This document shows positions 1 through 12,785 of a stretch of DNA of 64,000 nucleotides, piece after piece. How positions within the stretch are numbered: the first letter of the stretch is position 1; every line of letters starts with the position of its first letter. The stretch lies in assembly GCA_014155875.1 (NCBI GenBank), contig JACEFZ010025793.1:211001-275000 (forward strand), written 5' to 3'. The notes beneath the pieces are model-generated. The model ran no database searches, had not been told where the DNA came from, and worked only from the letters and a program-made list of their open reading frames with translations. This DNA comes from Cepaea nemoralis. Taxonomy: Eukaryota; Mollusca; Gastropoda; Stylommatophora; Helicidae. The position numbers and the translations under genes were made by a program.

Positions 1-448
1 TTTTTCCACAGGTTTTGTCATTTTCTCCACAATAGGTGTTCAGCTTACATCAAGCAAGAGTAATGAGATAATTTATGAATTAATTGAAGATCTCAATAAG
101 AATTCTCAGCAATCAAGAACAAGATCCACAGGCATCACACATATGTTCTAAGTGTTCCAGTGTTGGGACATTAAGATAGTATACTTCATATATAGATATT
201 ATACCACTCATAGTATCTATCATCTATTTTTCTGGTGTAATATTTAAAACCTTATGACACCACGATAACTCCACGCAAAGGTTACTTCTATTTGTGAGTA
301 TCATTCAATAACGTCACAACGATAGACTCTAAATAAGCACACCATCATTCATAACATAATCAAAAACAGCATATGCGATATACTATTGATACCTTGGGCT
401 ACTAATACATCAAATTCTTAACAGAGTAGTTGAGCATATTTAACAAAC
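1..448 (+). other. Leader / untranslated region of element A
   Basis: AT-rich DNA preceding the gag start at 449, with no coding signal. By comparison with element B, whose gag-like ORF starts 1.1 kb after the 5' LTR, the 5' LTR of element A should lie several hundred bases left of the window. Confidence 0.5.
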
Positions 449-2541
449 ATGTCGTCATTACAAGACTTCATAGTCATGGGAGAGAAATGTGGCGAGGCAG
501 GGTCTGACATAGCAGCATGGGCCAAACAAGAATTAAAAGCGCATCAAGAACAACAACGGGAAGATAGAGCAGATGCAAAAGAAGCGAGAGATGCACAAGC
601 AGCGATAGATAAAGAAAAAAGAGAGGCACTAGAGAAACAAAAAGAAAATGACAATAGAAAAAGAAAAATAGCCTTGGAGAAAGAAAAACTTGCCTTTTAG
701 AAAGAGAGACTGGCAACAGAAATATTTATTAAAGACAAAGAGATTGAGGGCAACTTAAAGGTGAAGACACCAGAGAAAGACAAAGACGCAGAGATAGCCC
801 AAGCAAAGGTAACAGCTAAAGCATTAGATCCCATTAAACGGTATAGCGGGCTTATTAGAAATTTTACGCAAGGGGATTCCATCTCGGCGTGGGTAAAAAG
901 CTTCGAACTGTTAATGAACCACTACAAAGTTCCATCTGAAGACTGGGCCATACTCTTCTACAGGCATTTGGCCCCTGAGCCCTTAAACGTGGTGGAGGTG
1001 ATACCTGAAAACCTTAGCACTAACTACACATATGTTAGAAACCGAGTTTTATCATATTTCTCCCTCGACCAAGCAGTATTACGAACCAAATTTAGAACCT
1101 TAGCAACAAAAGCCAATCAAAATTTTCTAGATTACGTAGCAGAGACAGCATCACTCTTTGATAAATGGCTCAAAGCTGCCGACATAGGGTCGGACTTCAA
1201 TAAACTACGCGATCTCATGTTTCGAGACAAATTAATTTCCTCAGTTCCAGCAGAAATGGGAACATTCCTGGTATAGAATAAATGTACAACTGTAGCAGAA
1301 ATGGAAGCCAAAGGCGAAGCATTCTACAACGCCCATAGGCATATTTTCGCAGAAGGGGCGCAACCAGATTTAGTGATAGGGGCAGCAGCCAATTTGTCCA
1401 ACCACAGATATAATACAAAACCAAATAAAATCCAACAATACGGTCCACAATATCGAGGAAGAGGACCATATTACAAGAGTGAGAACGCACAAAGGGAACC
1501 AGAGAGAGAGAGTCAAAAAAAGGGTACTATATACAATGTCTTTATTGCAAGATACAACACGGCTCCCTGGAAATGTGTGGTAAGAACCCGAATTATGACA
1601 CATATCTTCAGAACTGGATATCACAAAGAGCCAGCAAGTACACTGCTTACAAGAAGAATGTTAAATGTTATGTATGTAATACGTACGGACATGTAAGTAG
1701 AGACTGCCGGATCGGGAAAATTTGGAAAGAAGCCAGTGCAGCATTCCTATTTACTAGTAGTTCACCAGATGAATGTGAACAGACAAACGCAGTGAAAATA
1801 CATACTAGAAAAAACGACAGTGATAACGATACAGAAAATGAGGCGTGCATTTACGAAGCCAATTCGATGTGTAGGATAGATGAAAAGCTAGATGACAACT
1901 TAGGAACTAATGACGAAAACAGCTCAGACACAGGTAGTCTACCTAAATGGGTAACAGATAAAAACATGGACTGGAAGTCACTGTCCCTCCTAGAGAATTT
2001 AAGCAAAGAAGAAAAAGACAAAGCAACCTTCGCAATAGAAAAGTTTACTAAATTGAGTCCATCGTTTAGTGAAAGCACAGTAACAGTAATACAAATCATA
2101 GGTCCATACCTAAAAGAGACAACAAACAAATGTAGAAAGACAAAAACAGAAAACGAGCTAATAGCAGTTGCAGATGCCGCAGAAAAGTATTCTCCATACT
2201 TAAGGTATATATCTACTTCATCCTCGGATGAAGAAGAAACGGTACATCTACCAGTAAAGTCACAAAATATGGTAAAACCTCGACAAATTGATAAGATTGA
2301 CTATACTGAATTAGGGTGGCAGAATAAAACTCCACCGAAAATACCTAGTGTATGTTACACCAAAACTGACAGACCAAGAGAAACCTGGACAAAGTCAGGG
2401 ATATCTAAATTAGAGATAGACACAAGAATACAAAAAATTAAAATAACAAACTGGGAAAGATATTGGAAAGGTATAGGCTTAACAAAAGATGCAATAGAAT
2501 ACAAAAGACAAAAATTAGATAAATATGACATCAAAAGATAA
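449..2541 (+). pseudogene. gag: gag of LTR element A, broken by two TAG stops and one -1 frameshift
   Basis: Gag forms the particle that packages element RNA. Start 449 gives a lysine/glutamate-rich N-terminus beginning MSSLQDFIVMGEKCG, likely coiled-coil. A capsid-like region follows in the same frame (about 770-1360), with SCAN-like pattern (FRTLATKANQNFLDY, RDLMFRDKLISSVP). In-frame TAG codons lie at 698-700 and 1274-1276; each could be a single-base change from a sense codon. At 1516-1522 the run A AAA AAG separates the capsid frame from the -1 frame. Only that second frame holds two zinc knuckles: a slightly irregular C-x2-C-x3-H-x5-C (1537-1578) and a canonical CYVCNTYGHVSRDC (1666-1707). 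The frame then runs open to 2541 as an acidic and lysine-rich tail with no recognisable domain. The breaks could be decay, or the shift could be programmed; the two upstream stops favour decay. Confidence 0.8.
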
Positions 2542-5169
2542 CGACGAAAGATACATTGAACTGCACATAAACAGCCTACCATCTACACAGGTCAATAGCA
2601 GTTCAATGGAATGACAACAGTTATTTTATCCGATGGTAAAACTGTGATAGCAATTAAAGTAACTTTCACGGATATTCTATAAATATCTTATGATTTTAAT
2701 TAGTTGTTTAGGATACAGAAAACGACAACATTACCACAAACATTGAGAACACAGTAGAATCACAATATGAGGATATCACCTTATTAACAATAAGAAAAGA
2801 AACATCTCTTTAAATATACATTCGACATTCAAGTTACTTACCATCTCAAATTATCTTAGTATACATTTAGACATATACATATACAACTAAATACATTACC
2901 ATGCACTAAATACACAATCCACAGCACACACACAATAAAAACAACAAATTTTTAACTTCCTGACATAAGAAAGATACTATACGGTAATGAGATAACTTAA
3001 AACAAGTATATTCAGAGTACATTAAGGGTAACAATGAGACAGTTATCCAAATATTACTTAAAACTCTGAACTGACAGATACCAGCAGTCAATTTGACATT
3101 GTACTTAAATAATTAGTAAGAGTCAGATATGTACATATTTTTTTCCATTTTTATTAATTACCAGAATGCACAGAAGATGAATGAAAGAGTTGTGGAACCG
3201 TGCAAGAACCACCGTAAATCCATCCATATATCTGGAAAAGGTAGCATTCCAGGTCTACAATCCTAGGTCGCCAAACCAGCACAAACGAGCTAGCGGAAAA
3301 GACCAGCCCAGATTAAACAAGTAGGACCATCCACACCCATGGTTAAATAATTGAATGCTAGTAGGTTTAATGATCGGTAACATGAACTCATCTGTCATGT
3401 TGCATATTCCATCAATCAGATGTAAATTATCATACTCCATATTCCATCGATCAGGTGTAAATTATCATATTGCATATTCCATCAATCAGATCTAAATTAT
3501 CATATTGCATAGTCCATTCATTATGAGAAAGCTATCAGCCAATCCATGTATAATAACCAATTCTCAGATACCAAGTGAGAGATACCTACGGTATCAAAAA
3601 TAGAACACAGCAAAGGTGAGGATTGAGAATAGTACAACAGACGACAACAATATGAACCACAAGTACAACAAGAACACTGATGTCGTCAGAGACCTAATGA
3701 TATCTACACAGGCTACGGGGATTAGGTCCGAGGAAACAGCAAGCCATAATAGACCATGGTATAATCACCGGTAAACATATCATAACACATATTACAATGA
3801 TGATAACAATATATCGTTGTGCCATTGTAGTATATAAGTTTTCATACACATTATGGTTCATGTGAAATCTTTTTTTTTTACATGAGCAGAGTATGGGAGA
3901 ACTTAATAGTGTATCTTTTGCAGCAATAATAAAAGATAACAGAAACACCAACCAAGACTAAAGCAAGAGACACAAATCATAAATTATAACAACGGTGGCA
4001 ACAAAGACAACATGAAATGACAACGGTAAAAAAAAAAGTTGCAACAAATGACATGAGTGGATGGTAGTATTTAATTTTAATATTGATGCTACAACATATA
4101 AGCACATTGATAATGTAAATGAATGTCACATTTTTAATTTGCTGTCAATGTATAATATTGCATGAATATCTCAGATATGTCAATGAAATTTATTGATGGT
4201 AATTTTATTCATTGATTGACATATTCCATAATAGAGATGATCATGCACACAAATGTACATATATCTTTAGGTACATCTCCATTGTTCAACACTGAACGGG
4301 TCTAGCATACCAACATAAGGCTAAAAGACGGCATTGGACTGAAATGAAGAAACATAGAGACGGAAAGAAACATTTCACCAGAAAAAAAGAACGCAAGTAA
4401 CAGAAAGCTGTTAAACATCAACCAGCAGGGGAGATAGAAGATCAAAGTATTATAAACTTTGACAGACACAAAGATATTGGTAAATGAGCCTACAAGATAG
4501 ACCTATATCGGCAATAAGATGAACTTGCGGTTATAAGACGAAAAGACATCTTTCACGAAGAAGAAGTAATCACCCTAGACAAATGAAATATTATAAGTAG
4601 ACCGCAAACAAACAAGGGCTTGTGCAACAACCCCATCTATGAGTATTAAAGGATTACGTCACACGGTAAACCCAAATGACAACTGAGAAGTACAGCGGTA
4701 CAAAAGTTATGTACATATTGCTCATATTCCACGATACCATATATAAATAATAATATAGATGGTAATGGTACCTATTAACCACGCATATCCCCTAATTCGG
4801 GCGTTATGGCCTTGATAGGTTTGAGGTTGCTTGTCTATAGGGCAAATGAGGGACTACTATGGGGAGGCAACGGAATCTTATGAAACTCATAGTATGTTAG
4901 ACTAACCCCCTCCCCCTCCCTCCCCCATAGGTTGGCTACACGTCATCTGCGCGGAAAGTAGATGATAGGGCGTGCCTGAACATAATAATAACTTTTTTTT
5001 TCATTTTGTGCAGTGGTTAATAGAATGTCATACTATCATATTATCAGACAGAATAGGGCTGTGGAAGTACAACAATATAGTATAGAGTAATAAACTGACT
5101 ACCCATATCGCTTCATGTCATGGGATAGAAAAACCAAGTAGACTGTGAAAATGGCTACACCATTTTCAA
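2542..5169 (+). other. Non-coding 3' internal region of element A
   Basis: About 2.6 kb of AT-rich DNA between gag and the polypurine tract. No frame shows RT, RNase H, integrase or envelope features. It contains a short tandem repeat at 3400-3515. Element B has a similarly long non-coding stretch in the same place, so this may be a family trait rather than simple loss. Confidence 0.6.
3400..3515 (+). repeat. Short tandem repeat, about 35-bp unit, about 3 copies
   Basis: The unit includes CATATTCCATCAATCAGAT followed by AAATTATCAT, repeated three times with few changes, with a partial fourth unit. Confidence 0.8.
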
Positions 5170-5188
5170 AAAATGGAGGGGGGCATAA
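5170..5188 (+). other. Polypurine tract of element A
   Basis: The purine-rich run AAAAATGGAGGGGGG followed by CATAA lies directly before TGCCATGG, the LTR start. This is the expected plus-strand priming site of an LTR element; element B has GCGGGGGGCAATA at the same place. Confidence 0.7.
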
Positions 5189-5824
5189 TGCCATGGACCG
5201 ATATGAGGTAGACAGCGGTAAATGGATAGAGTAAGAACATGTTTACAAGAGAAGAAGAATTGGCATAGTGAGAACATTTCACATGATCACTATGAACAAA
5301 GAACACACGATTAAGTTGTGAGAAGTCGGTGAGCAACAGATGATGATGAGTGACAAAGGGAAATGACTCCGAGAAGTTGCGTATCACGTGACACGAGTTG
5401 TGTGGTACACGGAGGAGACGCGGCGAGACAGAATCAGTCTTGCCAGGGTCTTCGTCAAAGACGGTTGTGAAACGAGTACAGAAGTCAAGCGACATGAAGT
5501 TGACATTACTCCAAGGTTGCAAAGATACTTCAACCTGAGGCAAAAGTGCGTCGCCCAAGTTGAGCGGCTAATTACACAAGCCAGTCACGCTCGACAATCT
5601 GTACGCCGAGTGAACGGCAGTGGAACACAGCACATGCCCGGTGTCAAGGTCAAGCAAGGCCGTAAGTTGGTGATTATAGATAACTATTGTGTAGGAGATA
5701 TTTTGCAGTGTTGAACTATGTGTAAATTGATTTAGAATCATCGCATGTCAGCCCGCACCTGTTGGTAATTGATTGTATAAACGGCGGCGATGACTTTCAA
5801 TAATAAACACTGACGACAATGGCA
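5189..5824 (+). repeat. 3' LTR of element A
   Basis: The segment starts TGCCATGG right after the polypurine tract and ends GACAATGGCA, giving TGCCA/TGGCA inverted termini like element B. Near its end it has a TATA-like GTATAAACG (about 5774) and an AATAAA signal (about 5801). The right boundary is inferred from the TG...CA rule, because the other LTR is not available for comparison. Confidence 0.6.
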
Positions 5825-7029
5825 AGGACATTGGCTTGTTTGATATTCTCCTTTGTTACATGTTCCTGCTTACATCTGTCCGTGTGGCTGAATAGACGAG
5901 CCGGGAATCAACTACATGGCAATGAACAATCCATATATTTTCCGCTAAACACATGGAGCTCACAGAAAAGAGAAGTAGACAACATAATAATTTGGGTATA
6001 GTTATCGACCGGGGTTCAAACCTCCATATTGCCATATCGTGAGTCGGCCTTTCTCAAGAATTATGCCATGGAAATTATCATCTGATTGACTCACGACAAG
6101 GAACATGAATTAGCTCATTGAAGAAAGCGGTGTAACAATGACTTTAGAAACTCACTGGCGAACATGGAATGAAGTACAACGCTCAGAAAACGATAACACC
6201 GTTTTATTTCCGGAGTTACAGAACTGTCACATATATTAGGCGGTGAACAATTTATGTCTCGTGATAACAAGAGGGCAACTAATTTCTAACACACTAACTT
6301 CATATGCTGTCCTGCATCTTTCCTAACCGCCGTAATAACCTTCAATTTCCCTCTGTTCCTTAAGCTCGTCCTTGCTGTCTTCTTGCTCCGAATCTCTGTC
6401 TGTCTAGAGCTTGCCCGTTGTTCATACATCCATGGCGTTCTCCAGATATGTTGCTAGTTGCGCCTTAGTTTGGAATGAGTCCAGTGCTAGCCTGCCAACG
6501 ATCCACTAGCCACATCGAATTGCTCTCCCGATCGAATACACGTCCGTTCCCCCTTGATTGTAACACAACGTATCCCTCGTTGTCAAGCTGGCGTTTTTGT
6601 GACGCATTTTCGTATCTCATGGTTTTGGTGCACTGTTCATTTCGGGATTTCCCTTCCATCCTCTATGGTGTGCTTTGGGGCACTTCCTATGTGACACATA
6701 TGCCGACAGAACCAGTTCAACCCATCACCAACTAGACACTTTTTACTATAATCCAAGTACACCCCACTTAAAAACAACCCTCTCACATTACCATACAAAA
6801 CAATGCCCACAGCTAGATTTTCAACACATCTTTTCTCTCCACAACCCCACGATTCCACTTTTACCATCAAAATTCTCATCGACTTTACCCGCCACCTTTT
6901 CCCCGCCATGACCCAAATATTCACCGACCCAGAATTTCCCACAGATTTCCAGCATTTCCATCATTTCCAGCATTTGCCTCGTATTCCTTACCATCAAATA
7001 TATCGTCTCCTTAACATACTTCACTACTA
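5825..7029. other. Unassigned sequence
   Basis: No recognised coding, RNA or repeat signature. Reading frames of up to about 100 codons occur on both strands around 6465-6942 but lack family features and mirror each other, so I treat them as chance. Confidence 0.5.
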
Positions 7030-7245
7030 TCGGTCATATCACTACAGTCGTTGTTGTCGTTACCATAAATGTTATTATAGCAACAGTCGTTGTTGTCGCA
7101 ACCATCGGTCTTATTGCTACATTCGTTGTTGTTGTTCTTACCTTCGGTGTTATCCCTGTTATAGTTAACATCGGTGTTATCGTTACCATCGCTATGTTAT
7201 CACGGTTATCGTTAACATTGTTGTTATCGCAGTCATTGTTTGTCC
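7030..7245 (+). repeat. 39-bp minisatellite, copy 1 (degenerate)
   Basis: Imperfect repeats of a unit built from GTTGTTGTCG, CTACCATCGGTGTTATTAT and CGCTACAGTC. The unit length is a multiple of three, so frames stay open without being genes. Homologous arrays lie at 14090, 29310 and 41225. Confidence 0.75.
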
Positions 7246-7289
7246 TCGCTGATTACATTGTTTATGTAATAATGAGCAACATCAGCTCA

Positions 7290-7622
7290 TCACCATCATG
7301 TGTCATGCCGGTAAGCGTGGGCGGCCATGTTTTGCCTTGTCACTCGATCACCAGAATCGTGGATCAGCTCAGTGTTCTTGTCTCGATCATACCACGTTGC
7401 CAGGCCATTCAGGTATTTACTTTTCTGCCGTCCCCTTGTTATCTTACCCTCGATCTTGCCAGTTGTCACCAAGTTCTCCAATTTATTTCTTCTCATAACG
7501 TGACCAAAAAATTATGACTGTCTACGTCTAATTTCTCTAATCAGTTTACGGTTTTCATGTGTTTCTTGTAGGATTAGGTCATTGGCTTTTCTGTCTGTCT
7601 ATGGTATTCTTTGCATTCTCCA
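7290..7622 (-). mobile_element. RTE-type LINE, 3' end fragment
   Basis: Minus-strand reading gives RRNKLENLVTTGKIEGK and QNMAAHAYRHDT, the same C-terminal peptide as copies at 25766-26130 and 29970-30056. Frames are short and broken. The 3' end runs into GATG-type repeats, typical of RTE clade tails. It sits between the 39-bp minisatellite and the SINE C head. Confidence 0.65.
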
Positions 7623-7624
7623 GG

Positions 7625-7722
7625 CAGCTCAAGTCAATTGTAAACATCCGACCCGGTGAAGATTCGAACTCATGACCACAGGTAGGCGTTTAGATACTAC
7701 GTTACCAAATCTTCCATGGTTA
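7625..7722 (-). mobile_element. SINE family C, tRNA-like head only
   Basis: On the minus strand this shows the tRNA-derived head with a B box (GAGTTCGAATC) downstream of a degenerate A-box region, followed by CCGGGTCGGATGTTTAC. The body and (ATT)n tail are missing. It abuts the foldback arm that starts at about 7730, as in every other copy. Confidence 0.65.
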
Positions 7723-7996
7723 AAGCAAATTTAAAAAAAAAAAAAAAATACGAGACACGACTTCTTGTGTGAAGTGAAACAATCTAACTAAATAATCTTG
7801 TCAATGTAATTCAGTGGACGAAAATGTAATTTATTAAAGTGAGACATTCGAATACAGATGTGTTATCTCAATTTTACAAGAGAAATAACTCGCACTAGAG
7901 GCACTAGAAACGTTTGCCTGTGGGTCCTGACAAAAATCACTTAATGTTTTAATTGGACACCTGTAATTGGTATTTATACATCAATTTGTGAATGCT

Positions 7997-8039
7997 ATCC
8001 TTTCTCGGATTTTTGGCTAAGATCAATGTGTAATATCTG
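7997..8039 (+). ncRNA. U2 snRNA 5'-end-like segment (pseudo), copy 1
   Basis: Reads like the first ~43 nt of U2 snRNA: TTTTTGGCTAAGATCAA then TGTGTAATATCTG (canonical GTGTAGTATCTG). The rest of U2 (Sm site, stem-loops) is absent. Confidence 0.65.
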
Positions 8040-8268
8040 CACTTGATGTTGCCAGAGCCACCTGCAGAGGCAGTTATCCGAATGACACATTGGGACATGG
8101 GGACCTGATGGGGCGGCTCTGGCCCTTGGGGGAACAGAGAGCCCTTATTTCTTTAAAAAGAAAATGTCTCTAAAACTAAATTTCTTCCAGTTTAAAGTTT
8201 AAACAATTCAAAGTATCACCCAACAAGCGTCCCATTCTACCAATGAGACTGAAACAGGTAGGTATGTC

Positions 8269-8541
<273 letters not shown>

Positions 8542-10484
8542 AAAATGCCGCAAAACAACCAAAAGTGCTGAAAATTAAGAATCTTTTGTTGCAGGTGTCG
8601 TGGTCCTGAAAAGGGTCGGAGGCACTCATTAAGGTCCCATGTCATTGTGTCATTAGGATGACCGCCTCTGCATGCGACCCTGGCAAGGTCAAGCGCAGAT
8701 TCTACACTTCTACTTTAGCCAAGGGGACCGAAAGGTGATATTCAGTGTGATGACAAAAATTTCAAAAAATGAAAACACACTGCCAGAGAAAGTACAAAAC
8801 TTTTAATGTAATATAGAAGTAGATAATAAAAATGCATTATTAAATTCTGCTATTTATAAAACAAAGCCACGATTTTTACAAAATTTGAAAAACTGACAAA
8901 AAGATTGTATTTTATCAATCTTGCTTTGTTTATCTCTAGTTAATATTATAAAATATTTTATAAAAGATTATTATAAATATTAAGCTATTTAAATCATATA
9001 AGATACTTTTGATTATTTTAGTGACGTCCCTTTAAACAATAAATGTTAGAATGTTATGCCCCTTACCTTCATTTTAATTACATATGTTCCTATTGAGGTG
9101 GGTATTTTTAAAGAATTTTAGAATGGCTTTTCCTTAATCGAGAATTTTTATTGTTTATTTTTTTTTTTTTTTGTAAATAAGGGCTCTCTGCACCTTCAAG
9201 TAGCAGAACCTCCCCATCAGGTCCCCACGTCCCTATGTGTCATTCGGATGACTGCCTCTACTAGTTGCCCTGGCAAGATCAAGTACAGATACTACATTTT
9301 CTTCTGTTTCTGCGTTCATCCGTTGTCATTGTGTCATTAGAATGACCACCTCTGCATGCGACTCTGGCAAGGTCAAACGCAGATTCTACACTTCTACTTT
9401 AGCCAAGGAGACCGAAAGGTGATATTCAGTGTGTTTAAGCCTTCGACAGGCCTGACAATAATTAAGAAAACAGTCCGAAGGAACCAAGACAGAAAGAACA
9501 AAATATAAAATGTTGCATGGAGGTAGATAACAAAAATGCATGTTACATTCTCCTCTTTATAAAACAAAGCCATGACTTTTACAAAAGTTTAAAAATTCGA
9601 CGAAAAGTTTGTATTTTATCAATTATGGTCTATATACCTCTAGTTAATTATATAAAACATTTTATAAAAGATTATAAAAAATATTAAGTTATTTACATCA
9701 TATAAGATAATTTTGATGCTTTCAGTAACGTCCCTTGAAACAATAAATGTTAGAATGTTATGTCCCTTATCCCCATTTTAATTACATATGTTCCTATTGA
9801 GGTGGGTATTTTAAAAAAAAATTAAAAATAGCTTTTCCTTAATCGAGAATTTTTTTTTTTTTTTTAAATAAGGGCTCTCTGCACCTTCAAGTAGCAGAAC
9901 CTCCCCATCAGGTCCTCAAGTCCCTATGTGTCATTCGGATGACTGCCTCTACTAGTTGCCCTGGCAAGATCAAGTGCAGATACTTCACTTTCTTCTTCTG
10001 CGTTCATCCGTAGTCATTTTTTTTTTCTTCCAGACTCTGACTCTGACGTTATTGTGTTGTGCCTGTTTACAGCAGAGCTACTTTACTTGCGCCTTTAGGC
10101 CGACACATCCGACTTATGTGGGCATTTGTTGAACGGATTAACCTTCCCGGGTGTTTCAGGGGACATTCCACTCTTAAACTGTGACGGACATTTGACTCTC
10201 ACTGTTGTGGTGTCATCTACATCCCAGATGGTCAAATTAGAACGGCCGAAGACATTCCGCTCAACCCTCAAGGGAAGGCAAGGCTAGACAATGGGCCCAC
10301 CATCCCAGAAGGCTTCCATAATTACATAGCCGACACATAGCGCATTGGTACTGGGCTCACCAAAGGAATAGTCACGTCCTGCACATGGTTGATTAGCCTC
10401 AATTCCGTATAGTGAGCCCTCCGTTCACTACAGGCTGCTCCTCCGAAAACCAGGAGGGACCAATATGCAGACTGCCATACTGTG

Positions 10485-11165
10485 ATTCACATTAATGTAA
10501 TAACTGTAACAATCCAACAGTATGTATAATTCTTCGGCTCAATGAAATCTAACAACTAAGAGCAAAACTGGAGCCTCAACTGTTAAGTGAATGACGAAGC
10601 AGACTCCTGGCTTTCAATTATAAATGTCGCTGTTTAATTGTCACAGCTTACACAGTTTGTTTCAGCAAATTCTATAATTCCTAACTTAAAGGGCCTGTAG
10701 CACCAGGCTGACATTAAGTATGTTTGACATGAATATGTATTACTAGAACACAAATCTTGTTTTCTAAATATCAGCCATTTGTTCTATTCGTCCGCAGACG
10801 TTCCTCTGTCCATCCACCAAGTGTTCGTCTCACTGCTCTATAAATTATGTCTAATTTCTCTGCCCGCAGGTTCTTCAGTCTGTGGCGATATTCTGTAACA
10901 TTTTGGCAATCTATTCTTTCGTCTGTTATTATCCTTCCAGCCACTGATCGTATGCCAATCCAATCCTTTGCATCGCCAATTTCTCCAGCATCCAAATTGC
11001 ACTGCATTTTCGTTCCAACGTCCCCGCAAGTCTGCCGTTGCTATTGTCATCCGCGTGACGTTTTCGTTGTTGTCAACTCGTCTCTTAGATTTTGTGGCAT
11101 TTTAGGCGTACAGTATTTTCTACATAATTTCTATGACGTCATTTCGTTTGCACTCGCTATATATA
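10485..11165. other. Insertion in composite copy I, unidentified
   Basis: This segment is absent from the matching place of composite copies II and IV and replaces about 20 bp. A minus-strand frame of 78 codons (11007-10771), rich in Arg and Glu, resembles transposon C-terminal debris, but I cannot name the family. Confidence 0.45.
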
Positions 11166-11607
11166 TGAAGCTTTCGCTTCAGACTTCCACGTAATGGATT
11201 TGATAGCCAAGCAATATTCCATTTCGTGCCAATGGGACGCTTTTCCATCTTTGATAACGCTTACTCAGTGAGCTTTATATACTAACTGGGACACTTTTTT
11301 TCATCATTAATGCCAACACAGTAGTAGTACTTGCCGTCTTTACAGACGTATGGCACAAATAGCTGCTGGCTCAGCATCTCACCTCCATGCAGCAGAGGAT
11401 GAGTAAAGGCCAGGCCCTCACAACTGGGGGATATTGACTTAGAAGCGTTCAGCCATATCCCTCAGCTTAGAGCCGTAGAAATTATGTCTGGACCAAGCAT
11501 GTAGTGACACCTTGCAAATCATTCGGACTTTATAAGCAATGGATTTAGTATCCAAGGTATATTCCATTTTGATTCAGTTTCGCTTCAACCCCACAGAGGT
11601 TGCTAGT

Positions 11608-12232
11608 CGGCATCGGTTATGGTCCGAACTACGACGGTATTTGATCGTCCATACGACTCTGACTTTCGTTCTTGTTTAATGAAAACTAATCTTTTTTCAC
11701 AAATGCTTTCGATTTTTGCGGCGATCCAAGAATTTCACCTCTAATTCCGCAATACGAATACCCCCGTTTAACACTGCTAATCATTACCTCCAGTTCCGAA
11801 AACCAACAAAATAGAACCGAGGTCCTATTCCATTATTACATGCACCATTATTCAGGCAGCCGAAGCCTGCTTTGAACACTCCAGATCCAACTACCAGATT
11901 TTTTTATTGCTACAACTTTAATATACACTATTGGAGCTGGAATTATCGCGGCTGCTGGCTCCAGACTTGCCCTCCAATAGATTCTCTTTACAGGGTCTGA
12001 AGTGTACTCATTCCAATTACGGGTTCTCGATAGAGTCCCGTATTGTTATTTTTCGTCACCGTGCCGGGAGTAAATTGTTCGCCTGCTGCCTTCCTTGGAT
12101 ATGGTAGCCGTTTCTCATGCTTCCTCTCCTGAATCGAACCCTGATTACCCGTTACCCGTTACAAACACGGTAAGCATGTCATGTACCATCGACATTTGAT
12201 ATGTCAGACATTTGAAAGATGCGTCGCTGGCA
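11608..12232 (-). rRNA. 18S rRNA pseudogene fragment (5' half), copy I
   Basis: The reverse complement matches conserved eukaryotic 18S blocks: on the plus strand ACGACGGTAT, AACTTTAATATACACTATTG, GGAATTATCGCGGCTGCTGG, CCTCCAATAGATTCTC, CCTTGGATATGGTAGCCGTT, GACATTTGAAAGATGCGTCG. It has point changes at near-invariant sites and lacks the variable stretch between about 11888 and 11890 that copy IV retains, so it is a pseudogene. It ends about 370 nt short of the 18S 5' end. Confidence 0.9.
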
Positions 12233-12249
12233 TGTGTTGTTTGACTTCA

Positions 12250-12785
12250 ATAATGATGATGATCATTCATTTCAACCAGTGGGGTTGAAAGTATGGAGCC
12301 GTGAGTTCTAAGATGGCTGATAAGGCGTATTTTGGCTCGAAATATTCTTTGACAATGTGGCCAAAGAATGCTTGACGTTCCAGGAAGAGAATCTCCTGCA
12401 GTGGTTTTTCTGTCCAGCCTCTTCTTCATAGCTCTTGCAGTCCTGGTTGCTTCACGAGTGTCCGCACCCTTGCGTAATGATGTACGCCACGAATTTCGGT
12501 CTTTGGCAGCAGTCTCCCAGGTGTCAAGATAAATTCTAAAAGCTTTCAGCGAGAGTGTCTTTAAAGCGTTTCCTCTGGCCGCGTTGTGAGTGTTTACCAC
12601 AACGCAGCTCGCCGTAAAATAAATCGTTTAGGGAGCCTGTGATCTGGCATGCGAGTTAAGTGACCAGCCCAGCGAATCTGATTCTTCATTAGTAGAGTGT
12701 GGATACTGGGCATGGACGCTCTTTCTAGAACTTCAGTGTCTGGGATATTTTCTTGCCACTGAATCTTCAGTAGCCTAAAGACAAG
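12250..12785 (-). pseudogene. LINE ORF2 C-terminus (post-RT region with terminal zinc-finger-like motif), copy 1
   Basis: Minus-strand reading gives IHTLLMKNQIRWAGHLTRMP, then a frameshift, then KDRNSWRTSLRKGADTREAT and finally HCQRIFRAKIRLISHLRTHG. These are typical C-terminal motifs of LINE polyproteins found in many fish and invertebrate genomes; the last is a C2H2-like finger whose first Cys is not seen here. The RT upstream is missing and the 27-bp minisatellite begins instead. A second copy lies at 27425-27945, with the same neighbours. Confidence 0.75.

Larger units (their letters stand above)
1..5824 (+). mobile_element. LTR retrotransposon A (Ty3/Gypsy-type, 5' end outside window)
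   Basis: The stretch contains, in order, a leader, a decayed gag, about 2.6 kb of non-coding DNA, a G-rich polypurine tract and one LTR. The 5' LTR is not in the window. Family placement rests on the gag: a charged N-terminal segment, a SCAN-like capsid region and CCHC knuckles, as in Gmr1-like Ty3/Gypsy elements. No protease, reverse transcriptase, RNase H or integrase is readable on either strand, so this copy is non-autonomous or internally deleted. Its LTR ends (TGCCA...TGGCA) and polypurine tract resemble those of element B at 52039-58959, which suggests related families. Confidence 0.75.
9170..12235 (-). repeat. rDNA/U2 composite block, copy I
   Basis: On the minus strand the order is 18S fragment (12232-11608), a spacer-like segment with a 28S 3'-end-like patch (about 11426-11460), subrepeats carrying TTTG(C/A)TAGCCAAG motifs (11190, 11545), a second spacer part (10470-10030), and a U2-like body (10005-9865), with a second U2-like body at 9300-9175. 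An unrelated 0.7-kb insertion sits at about 10485-11165. Blocks II-IV (20480, 26130, 36770) share the order and the same U2-body/spacer junction (near TTCTTCTGCGTTCATCCG). Confidence 0.75.

Noticed and set aside
2542..5169. A hidden pol gene in element A
   Set aside because: All frames on both strands were read for YxDD, GDFN-like, DDE or H2C2 signatures; none was found.
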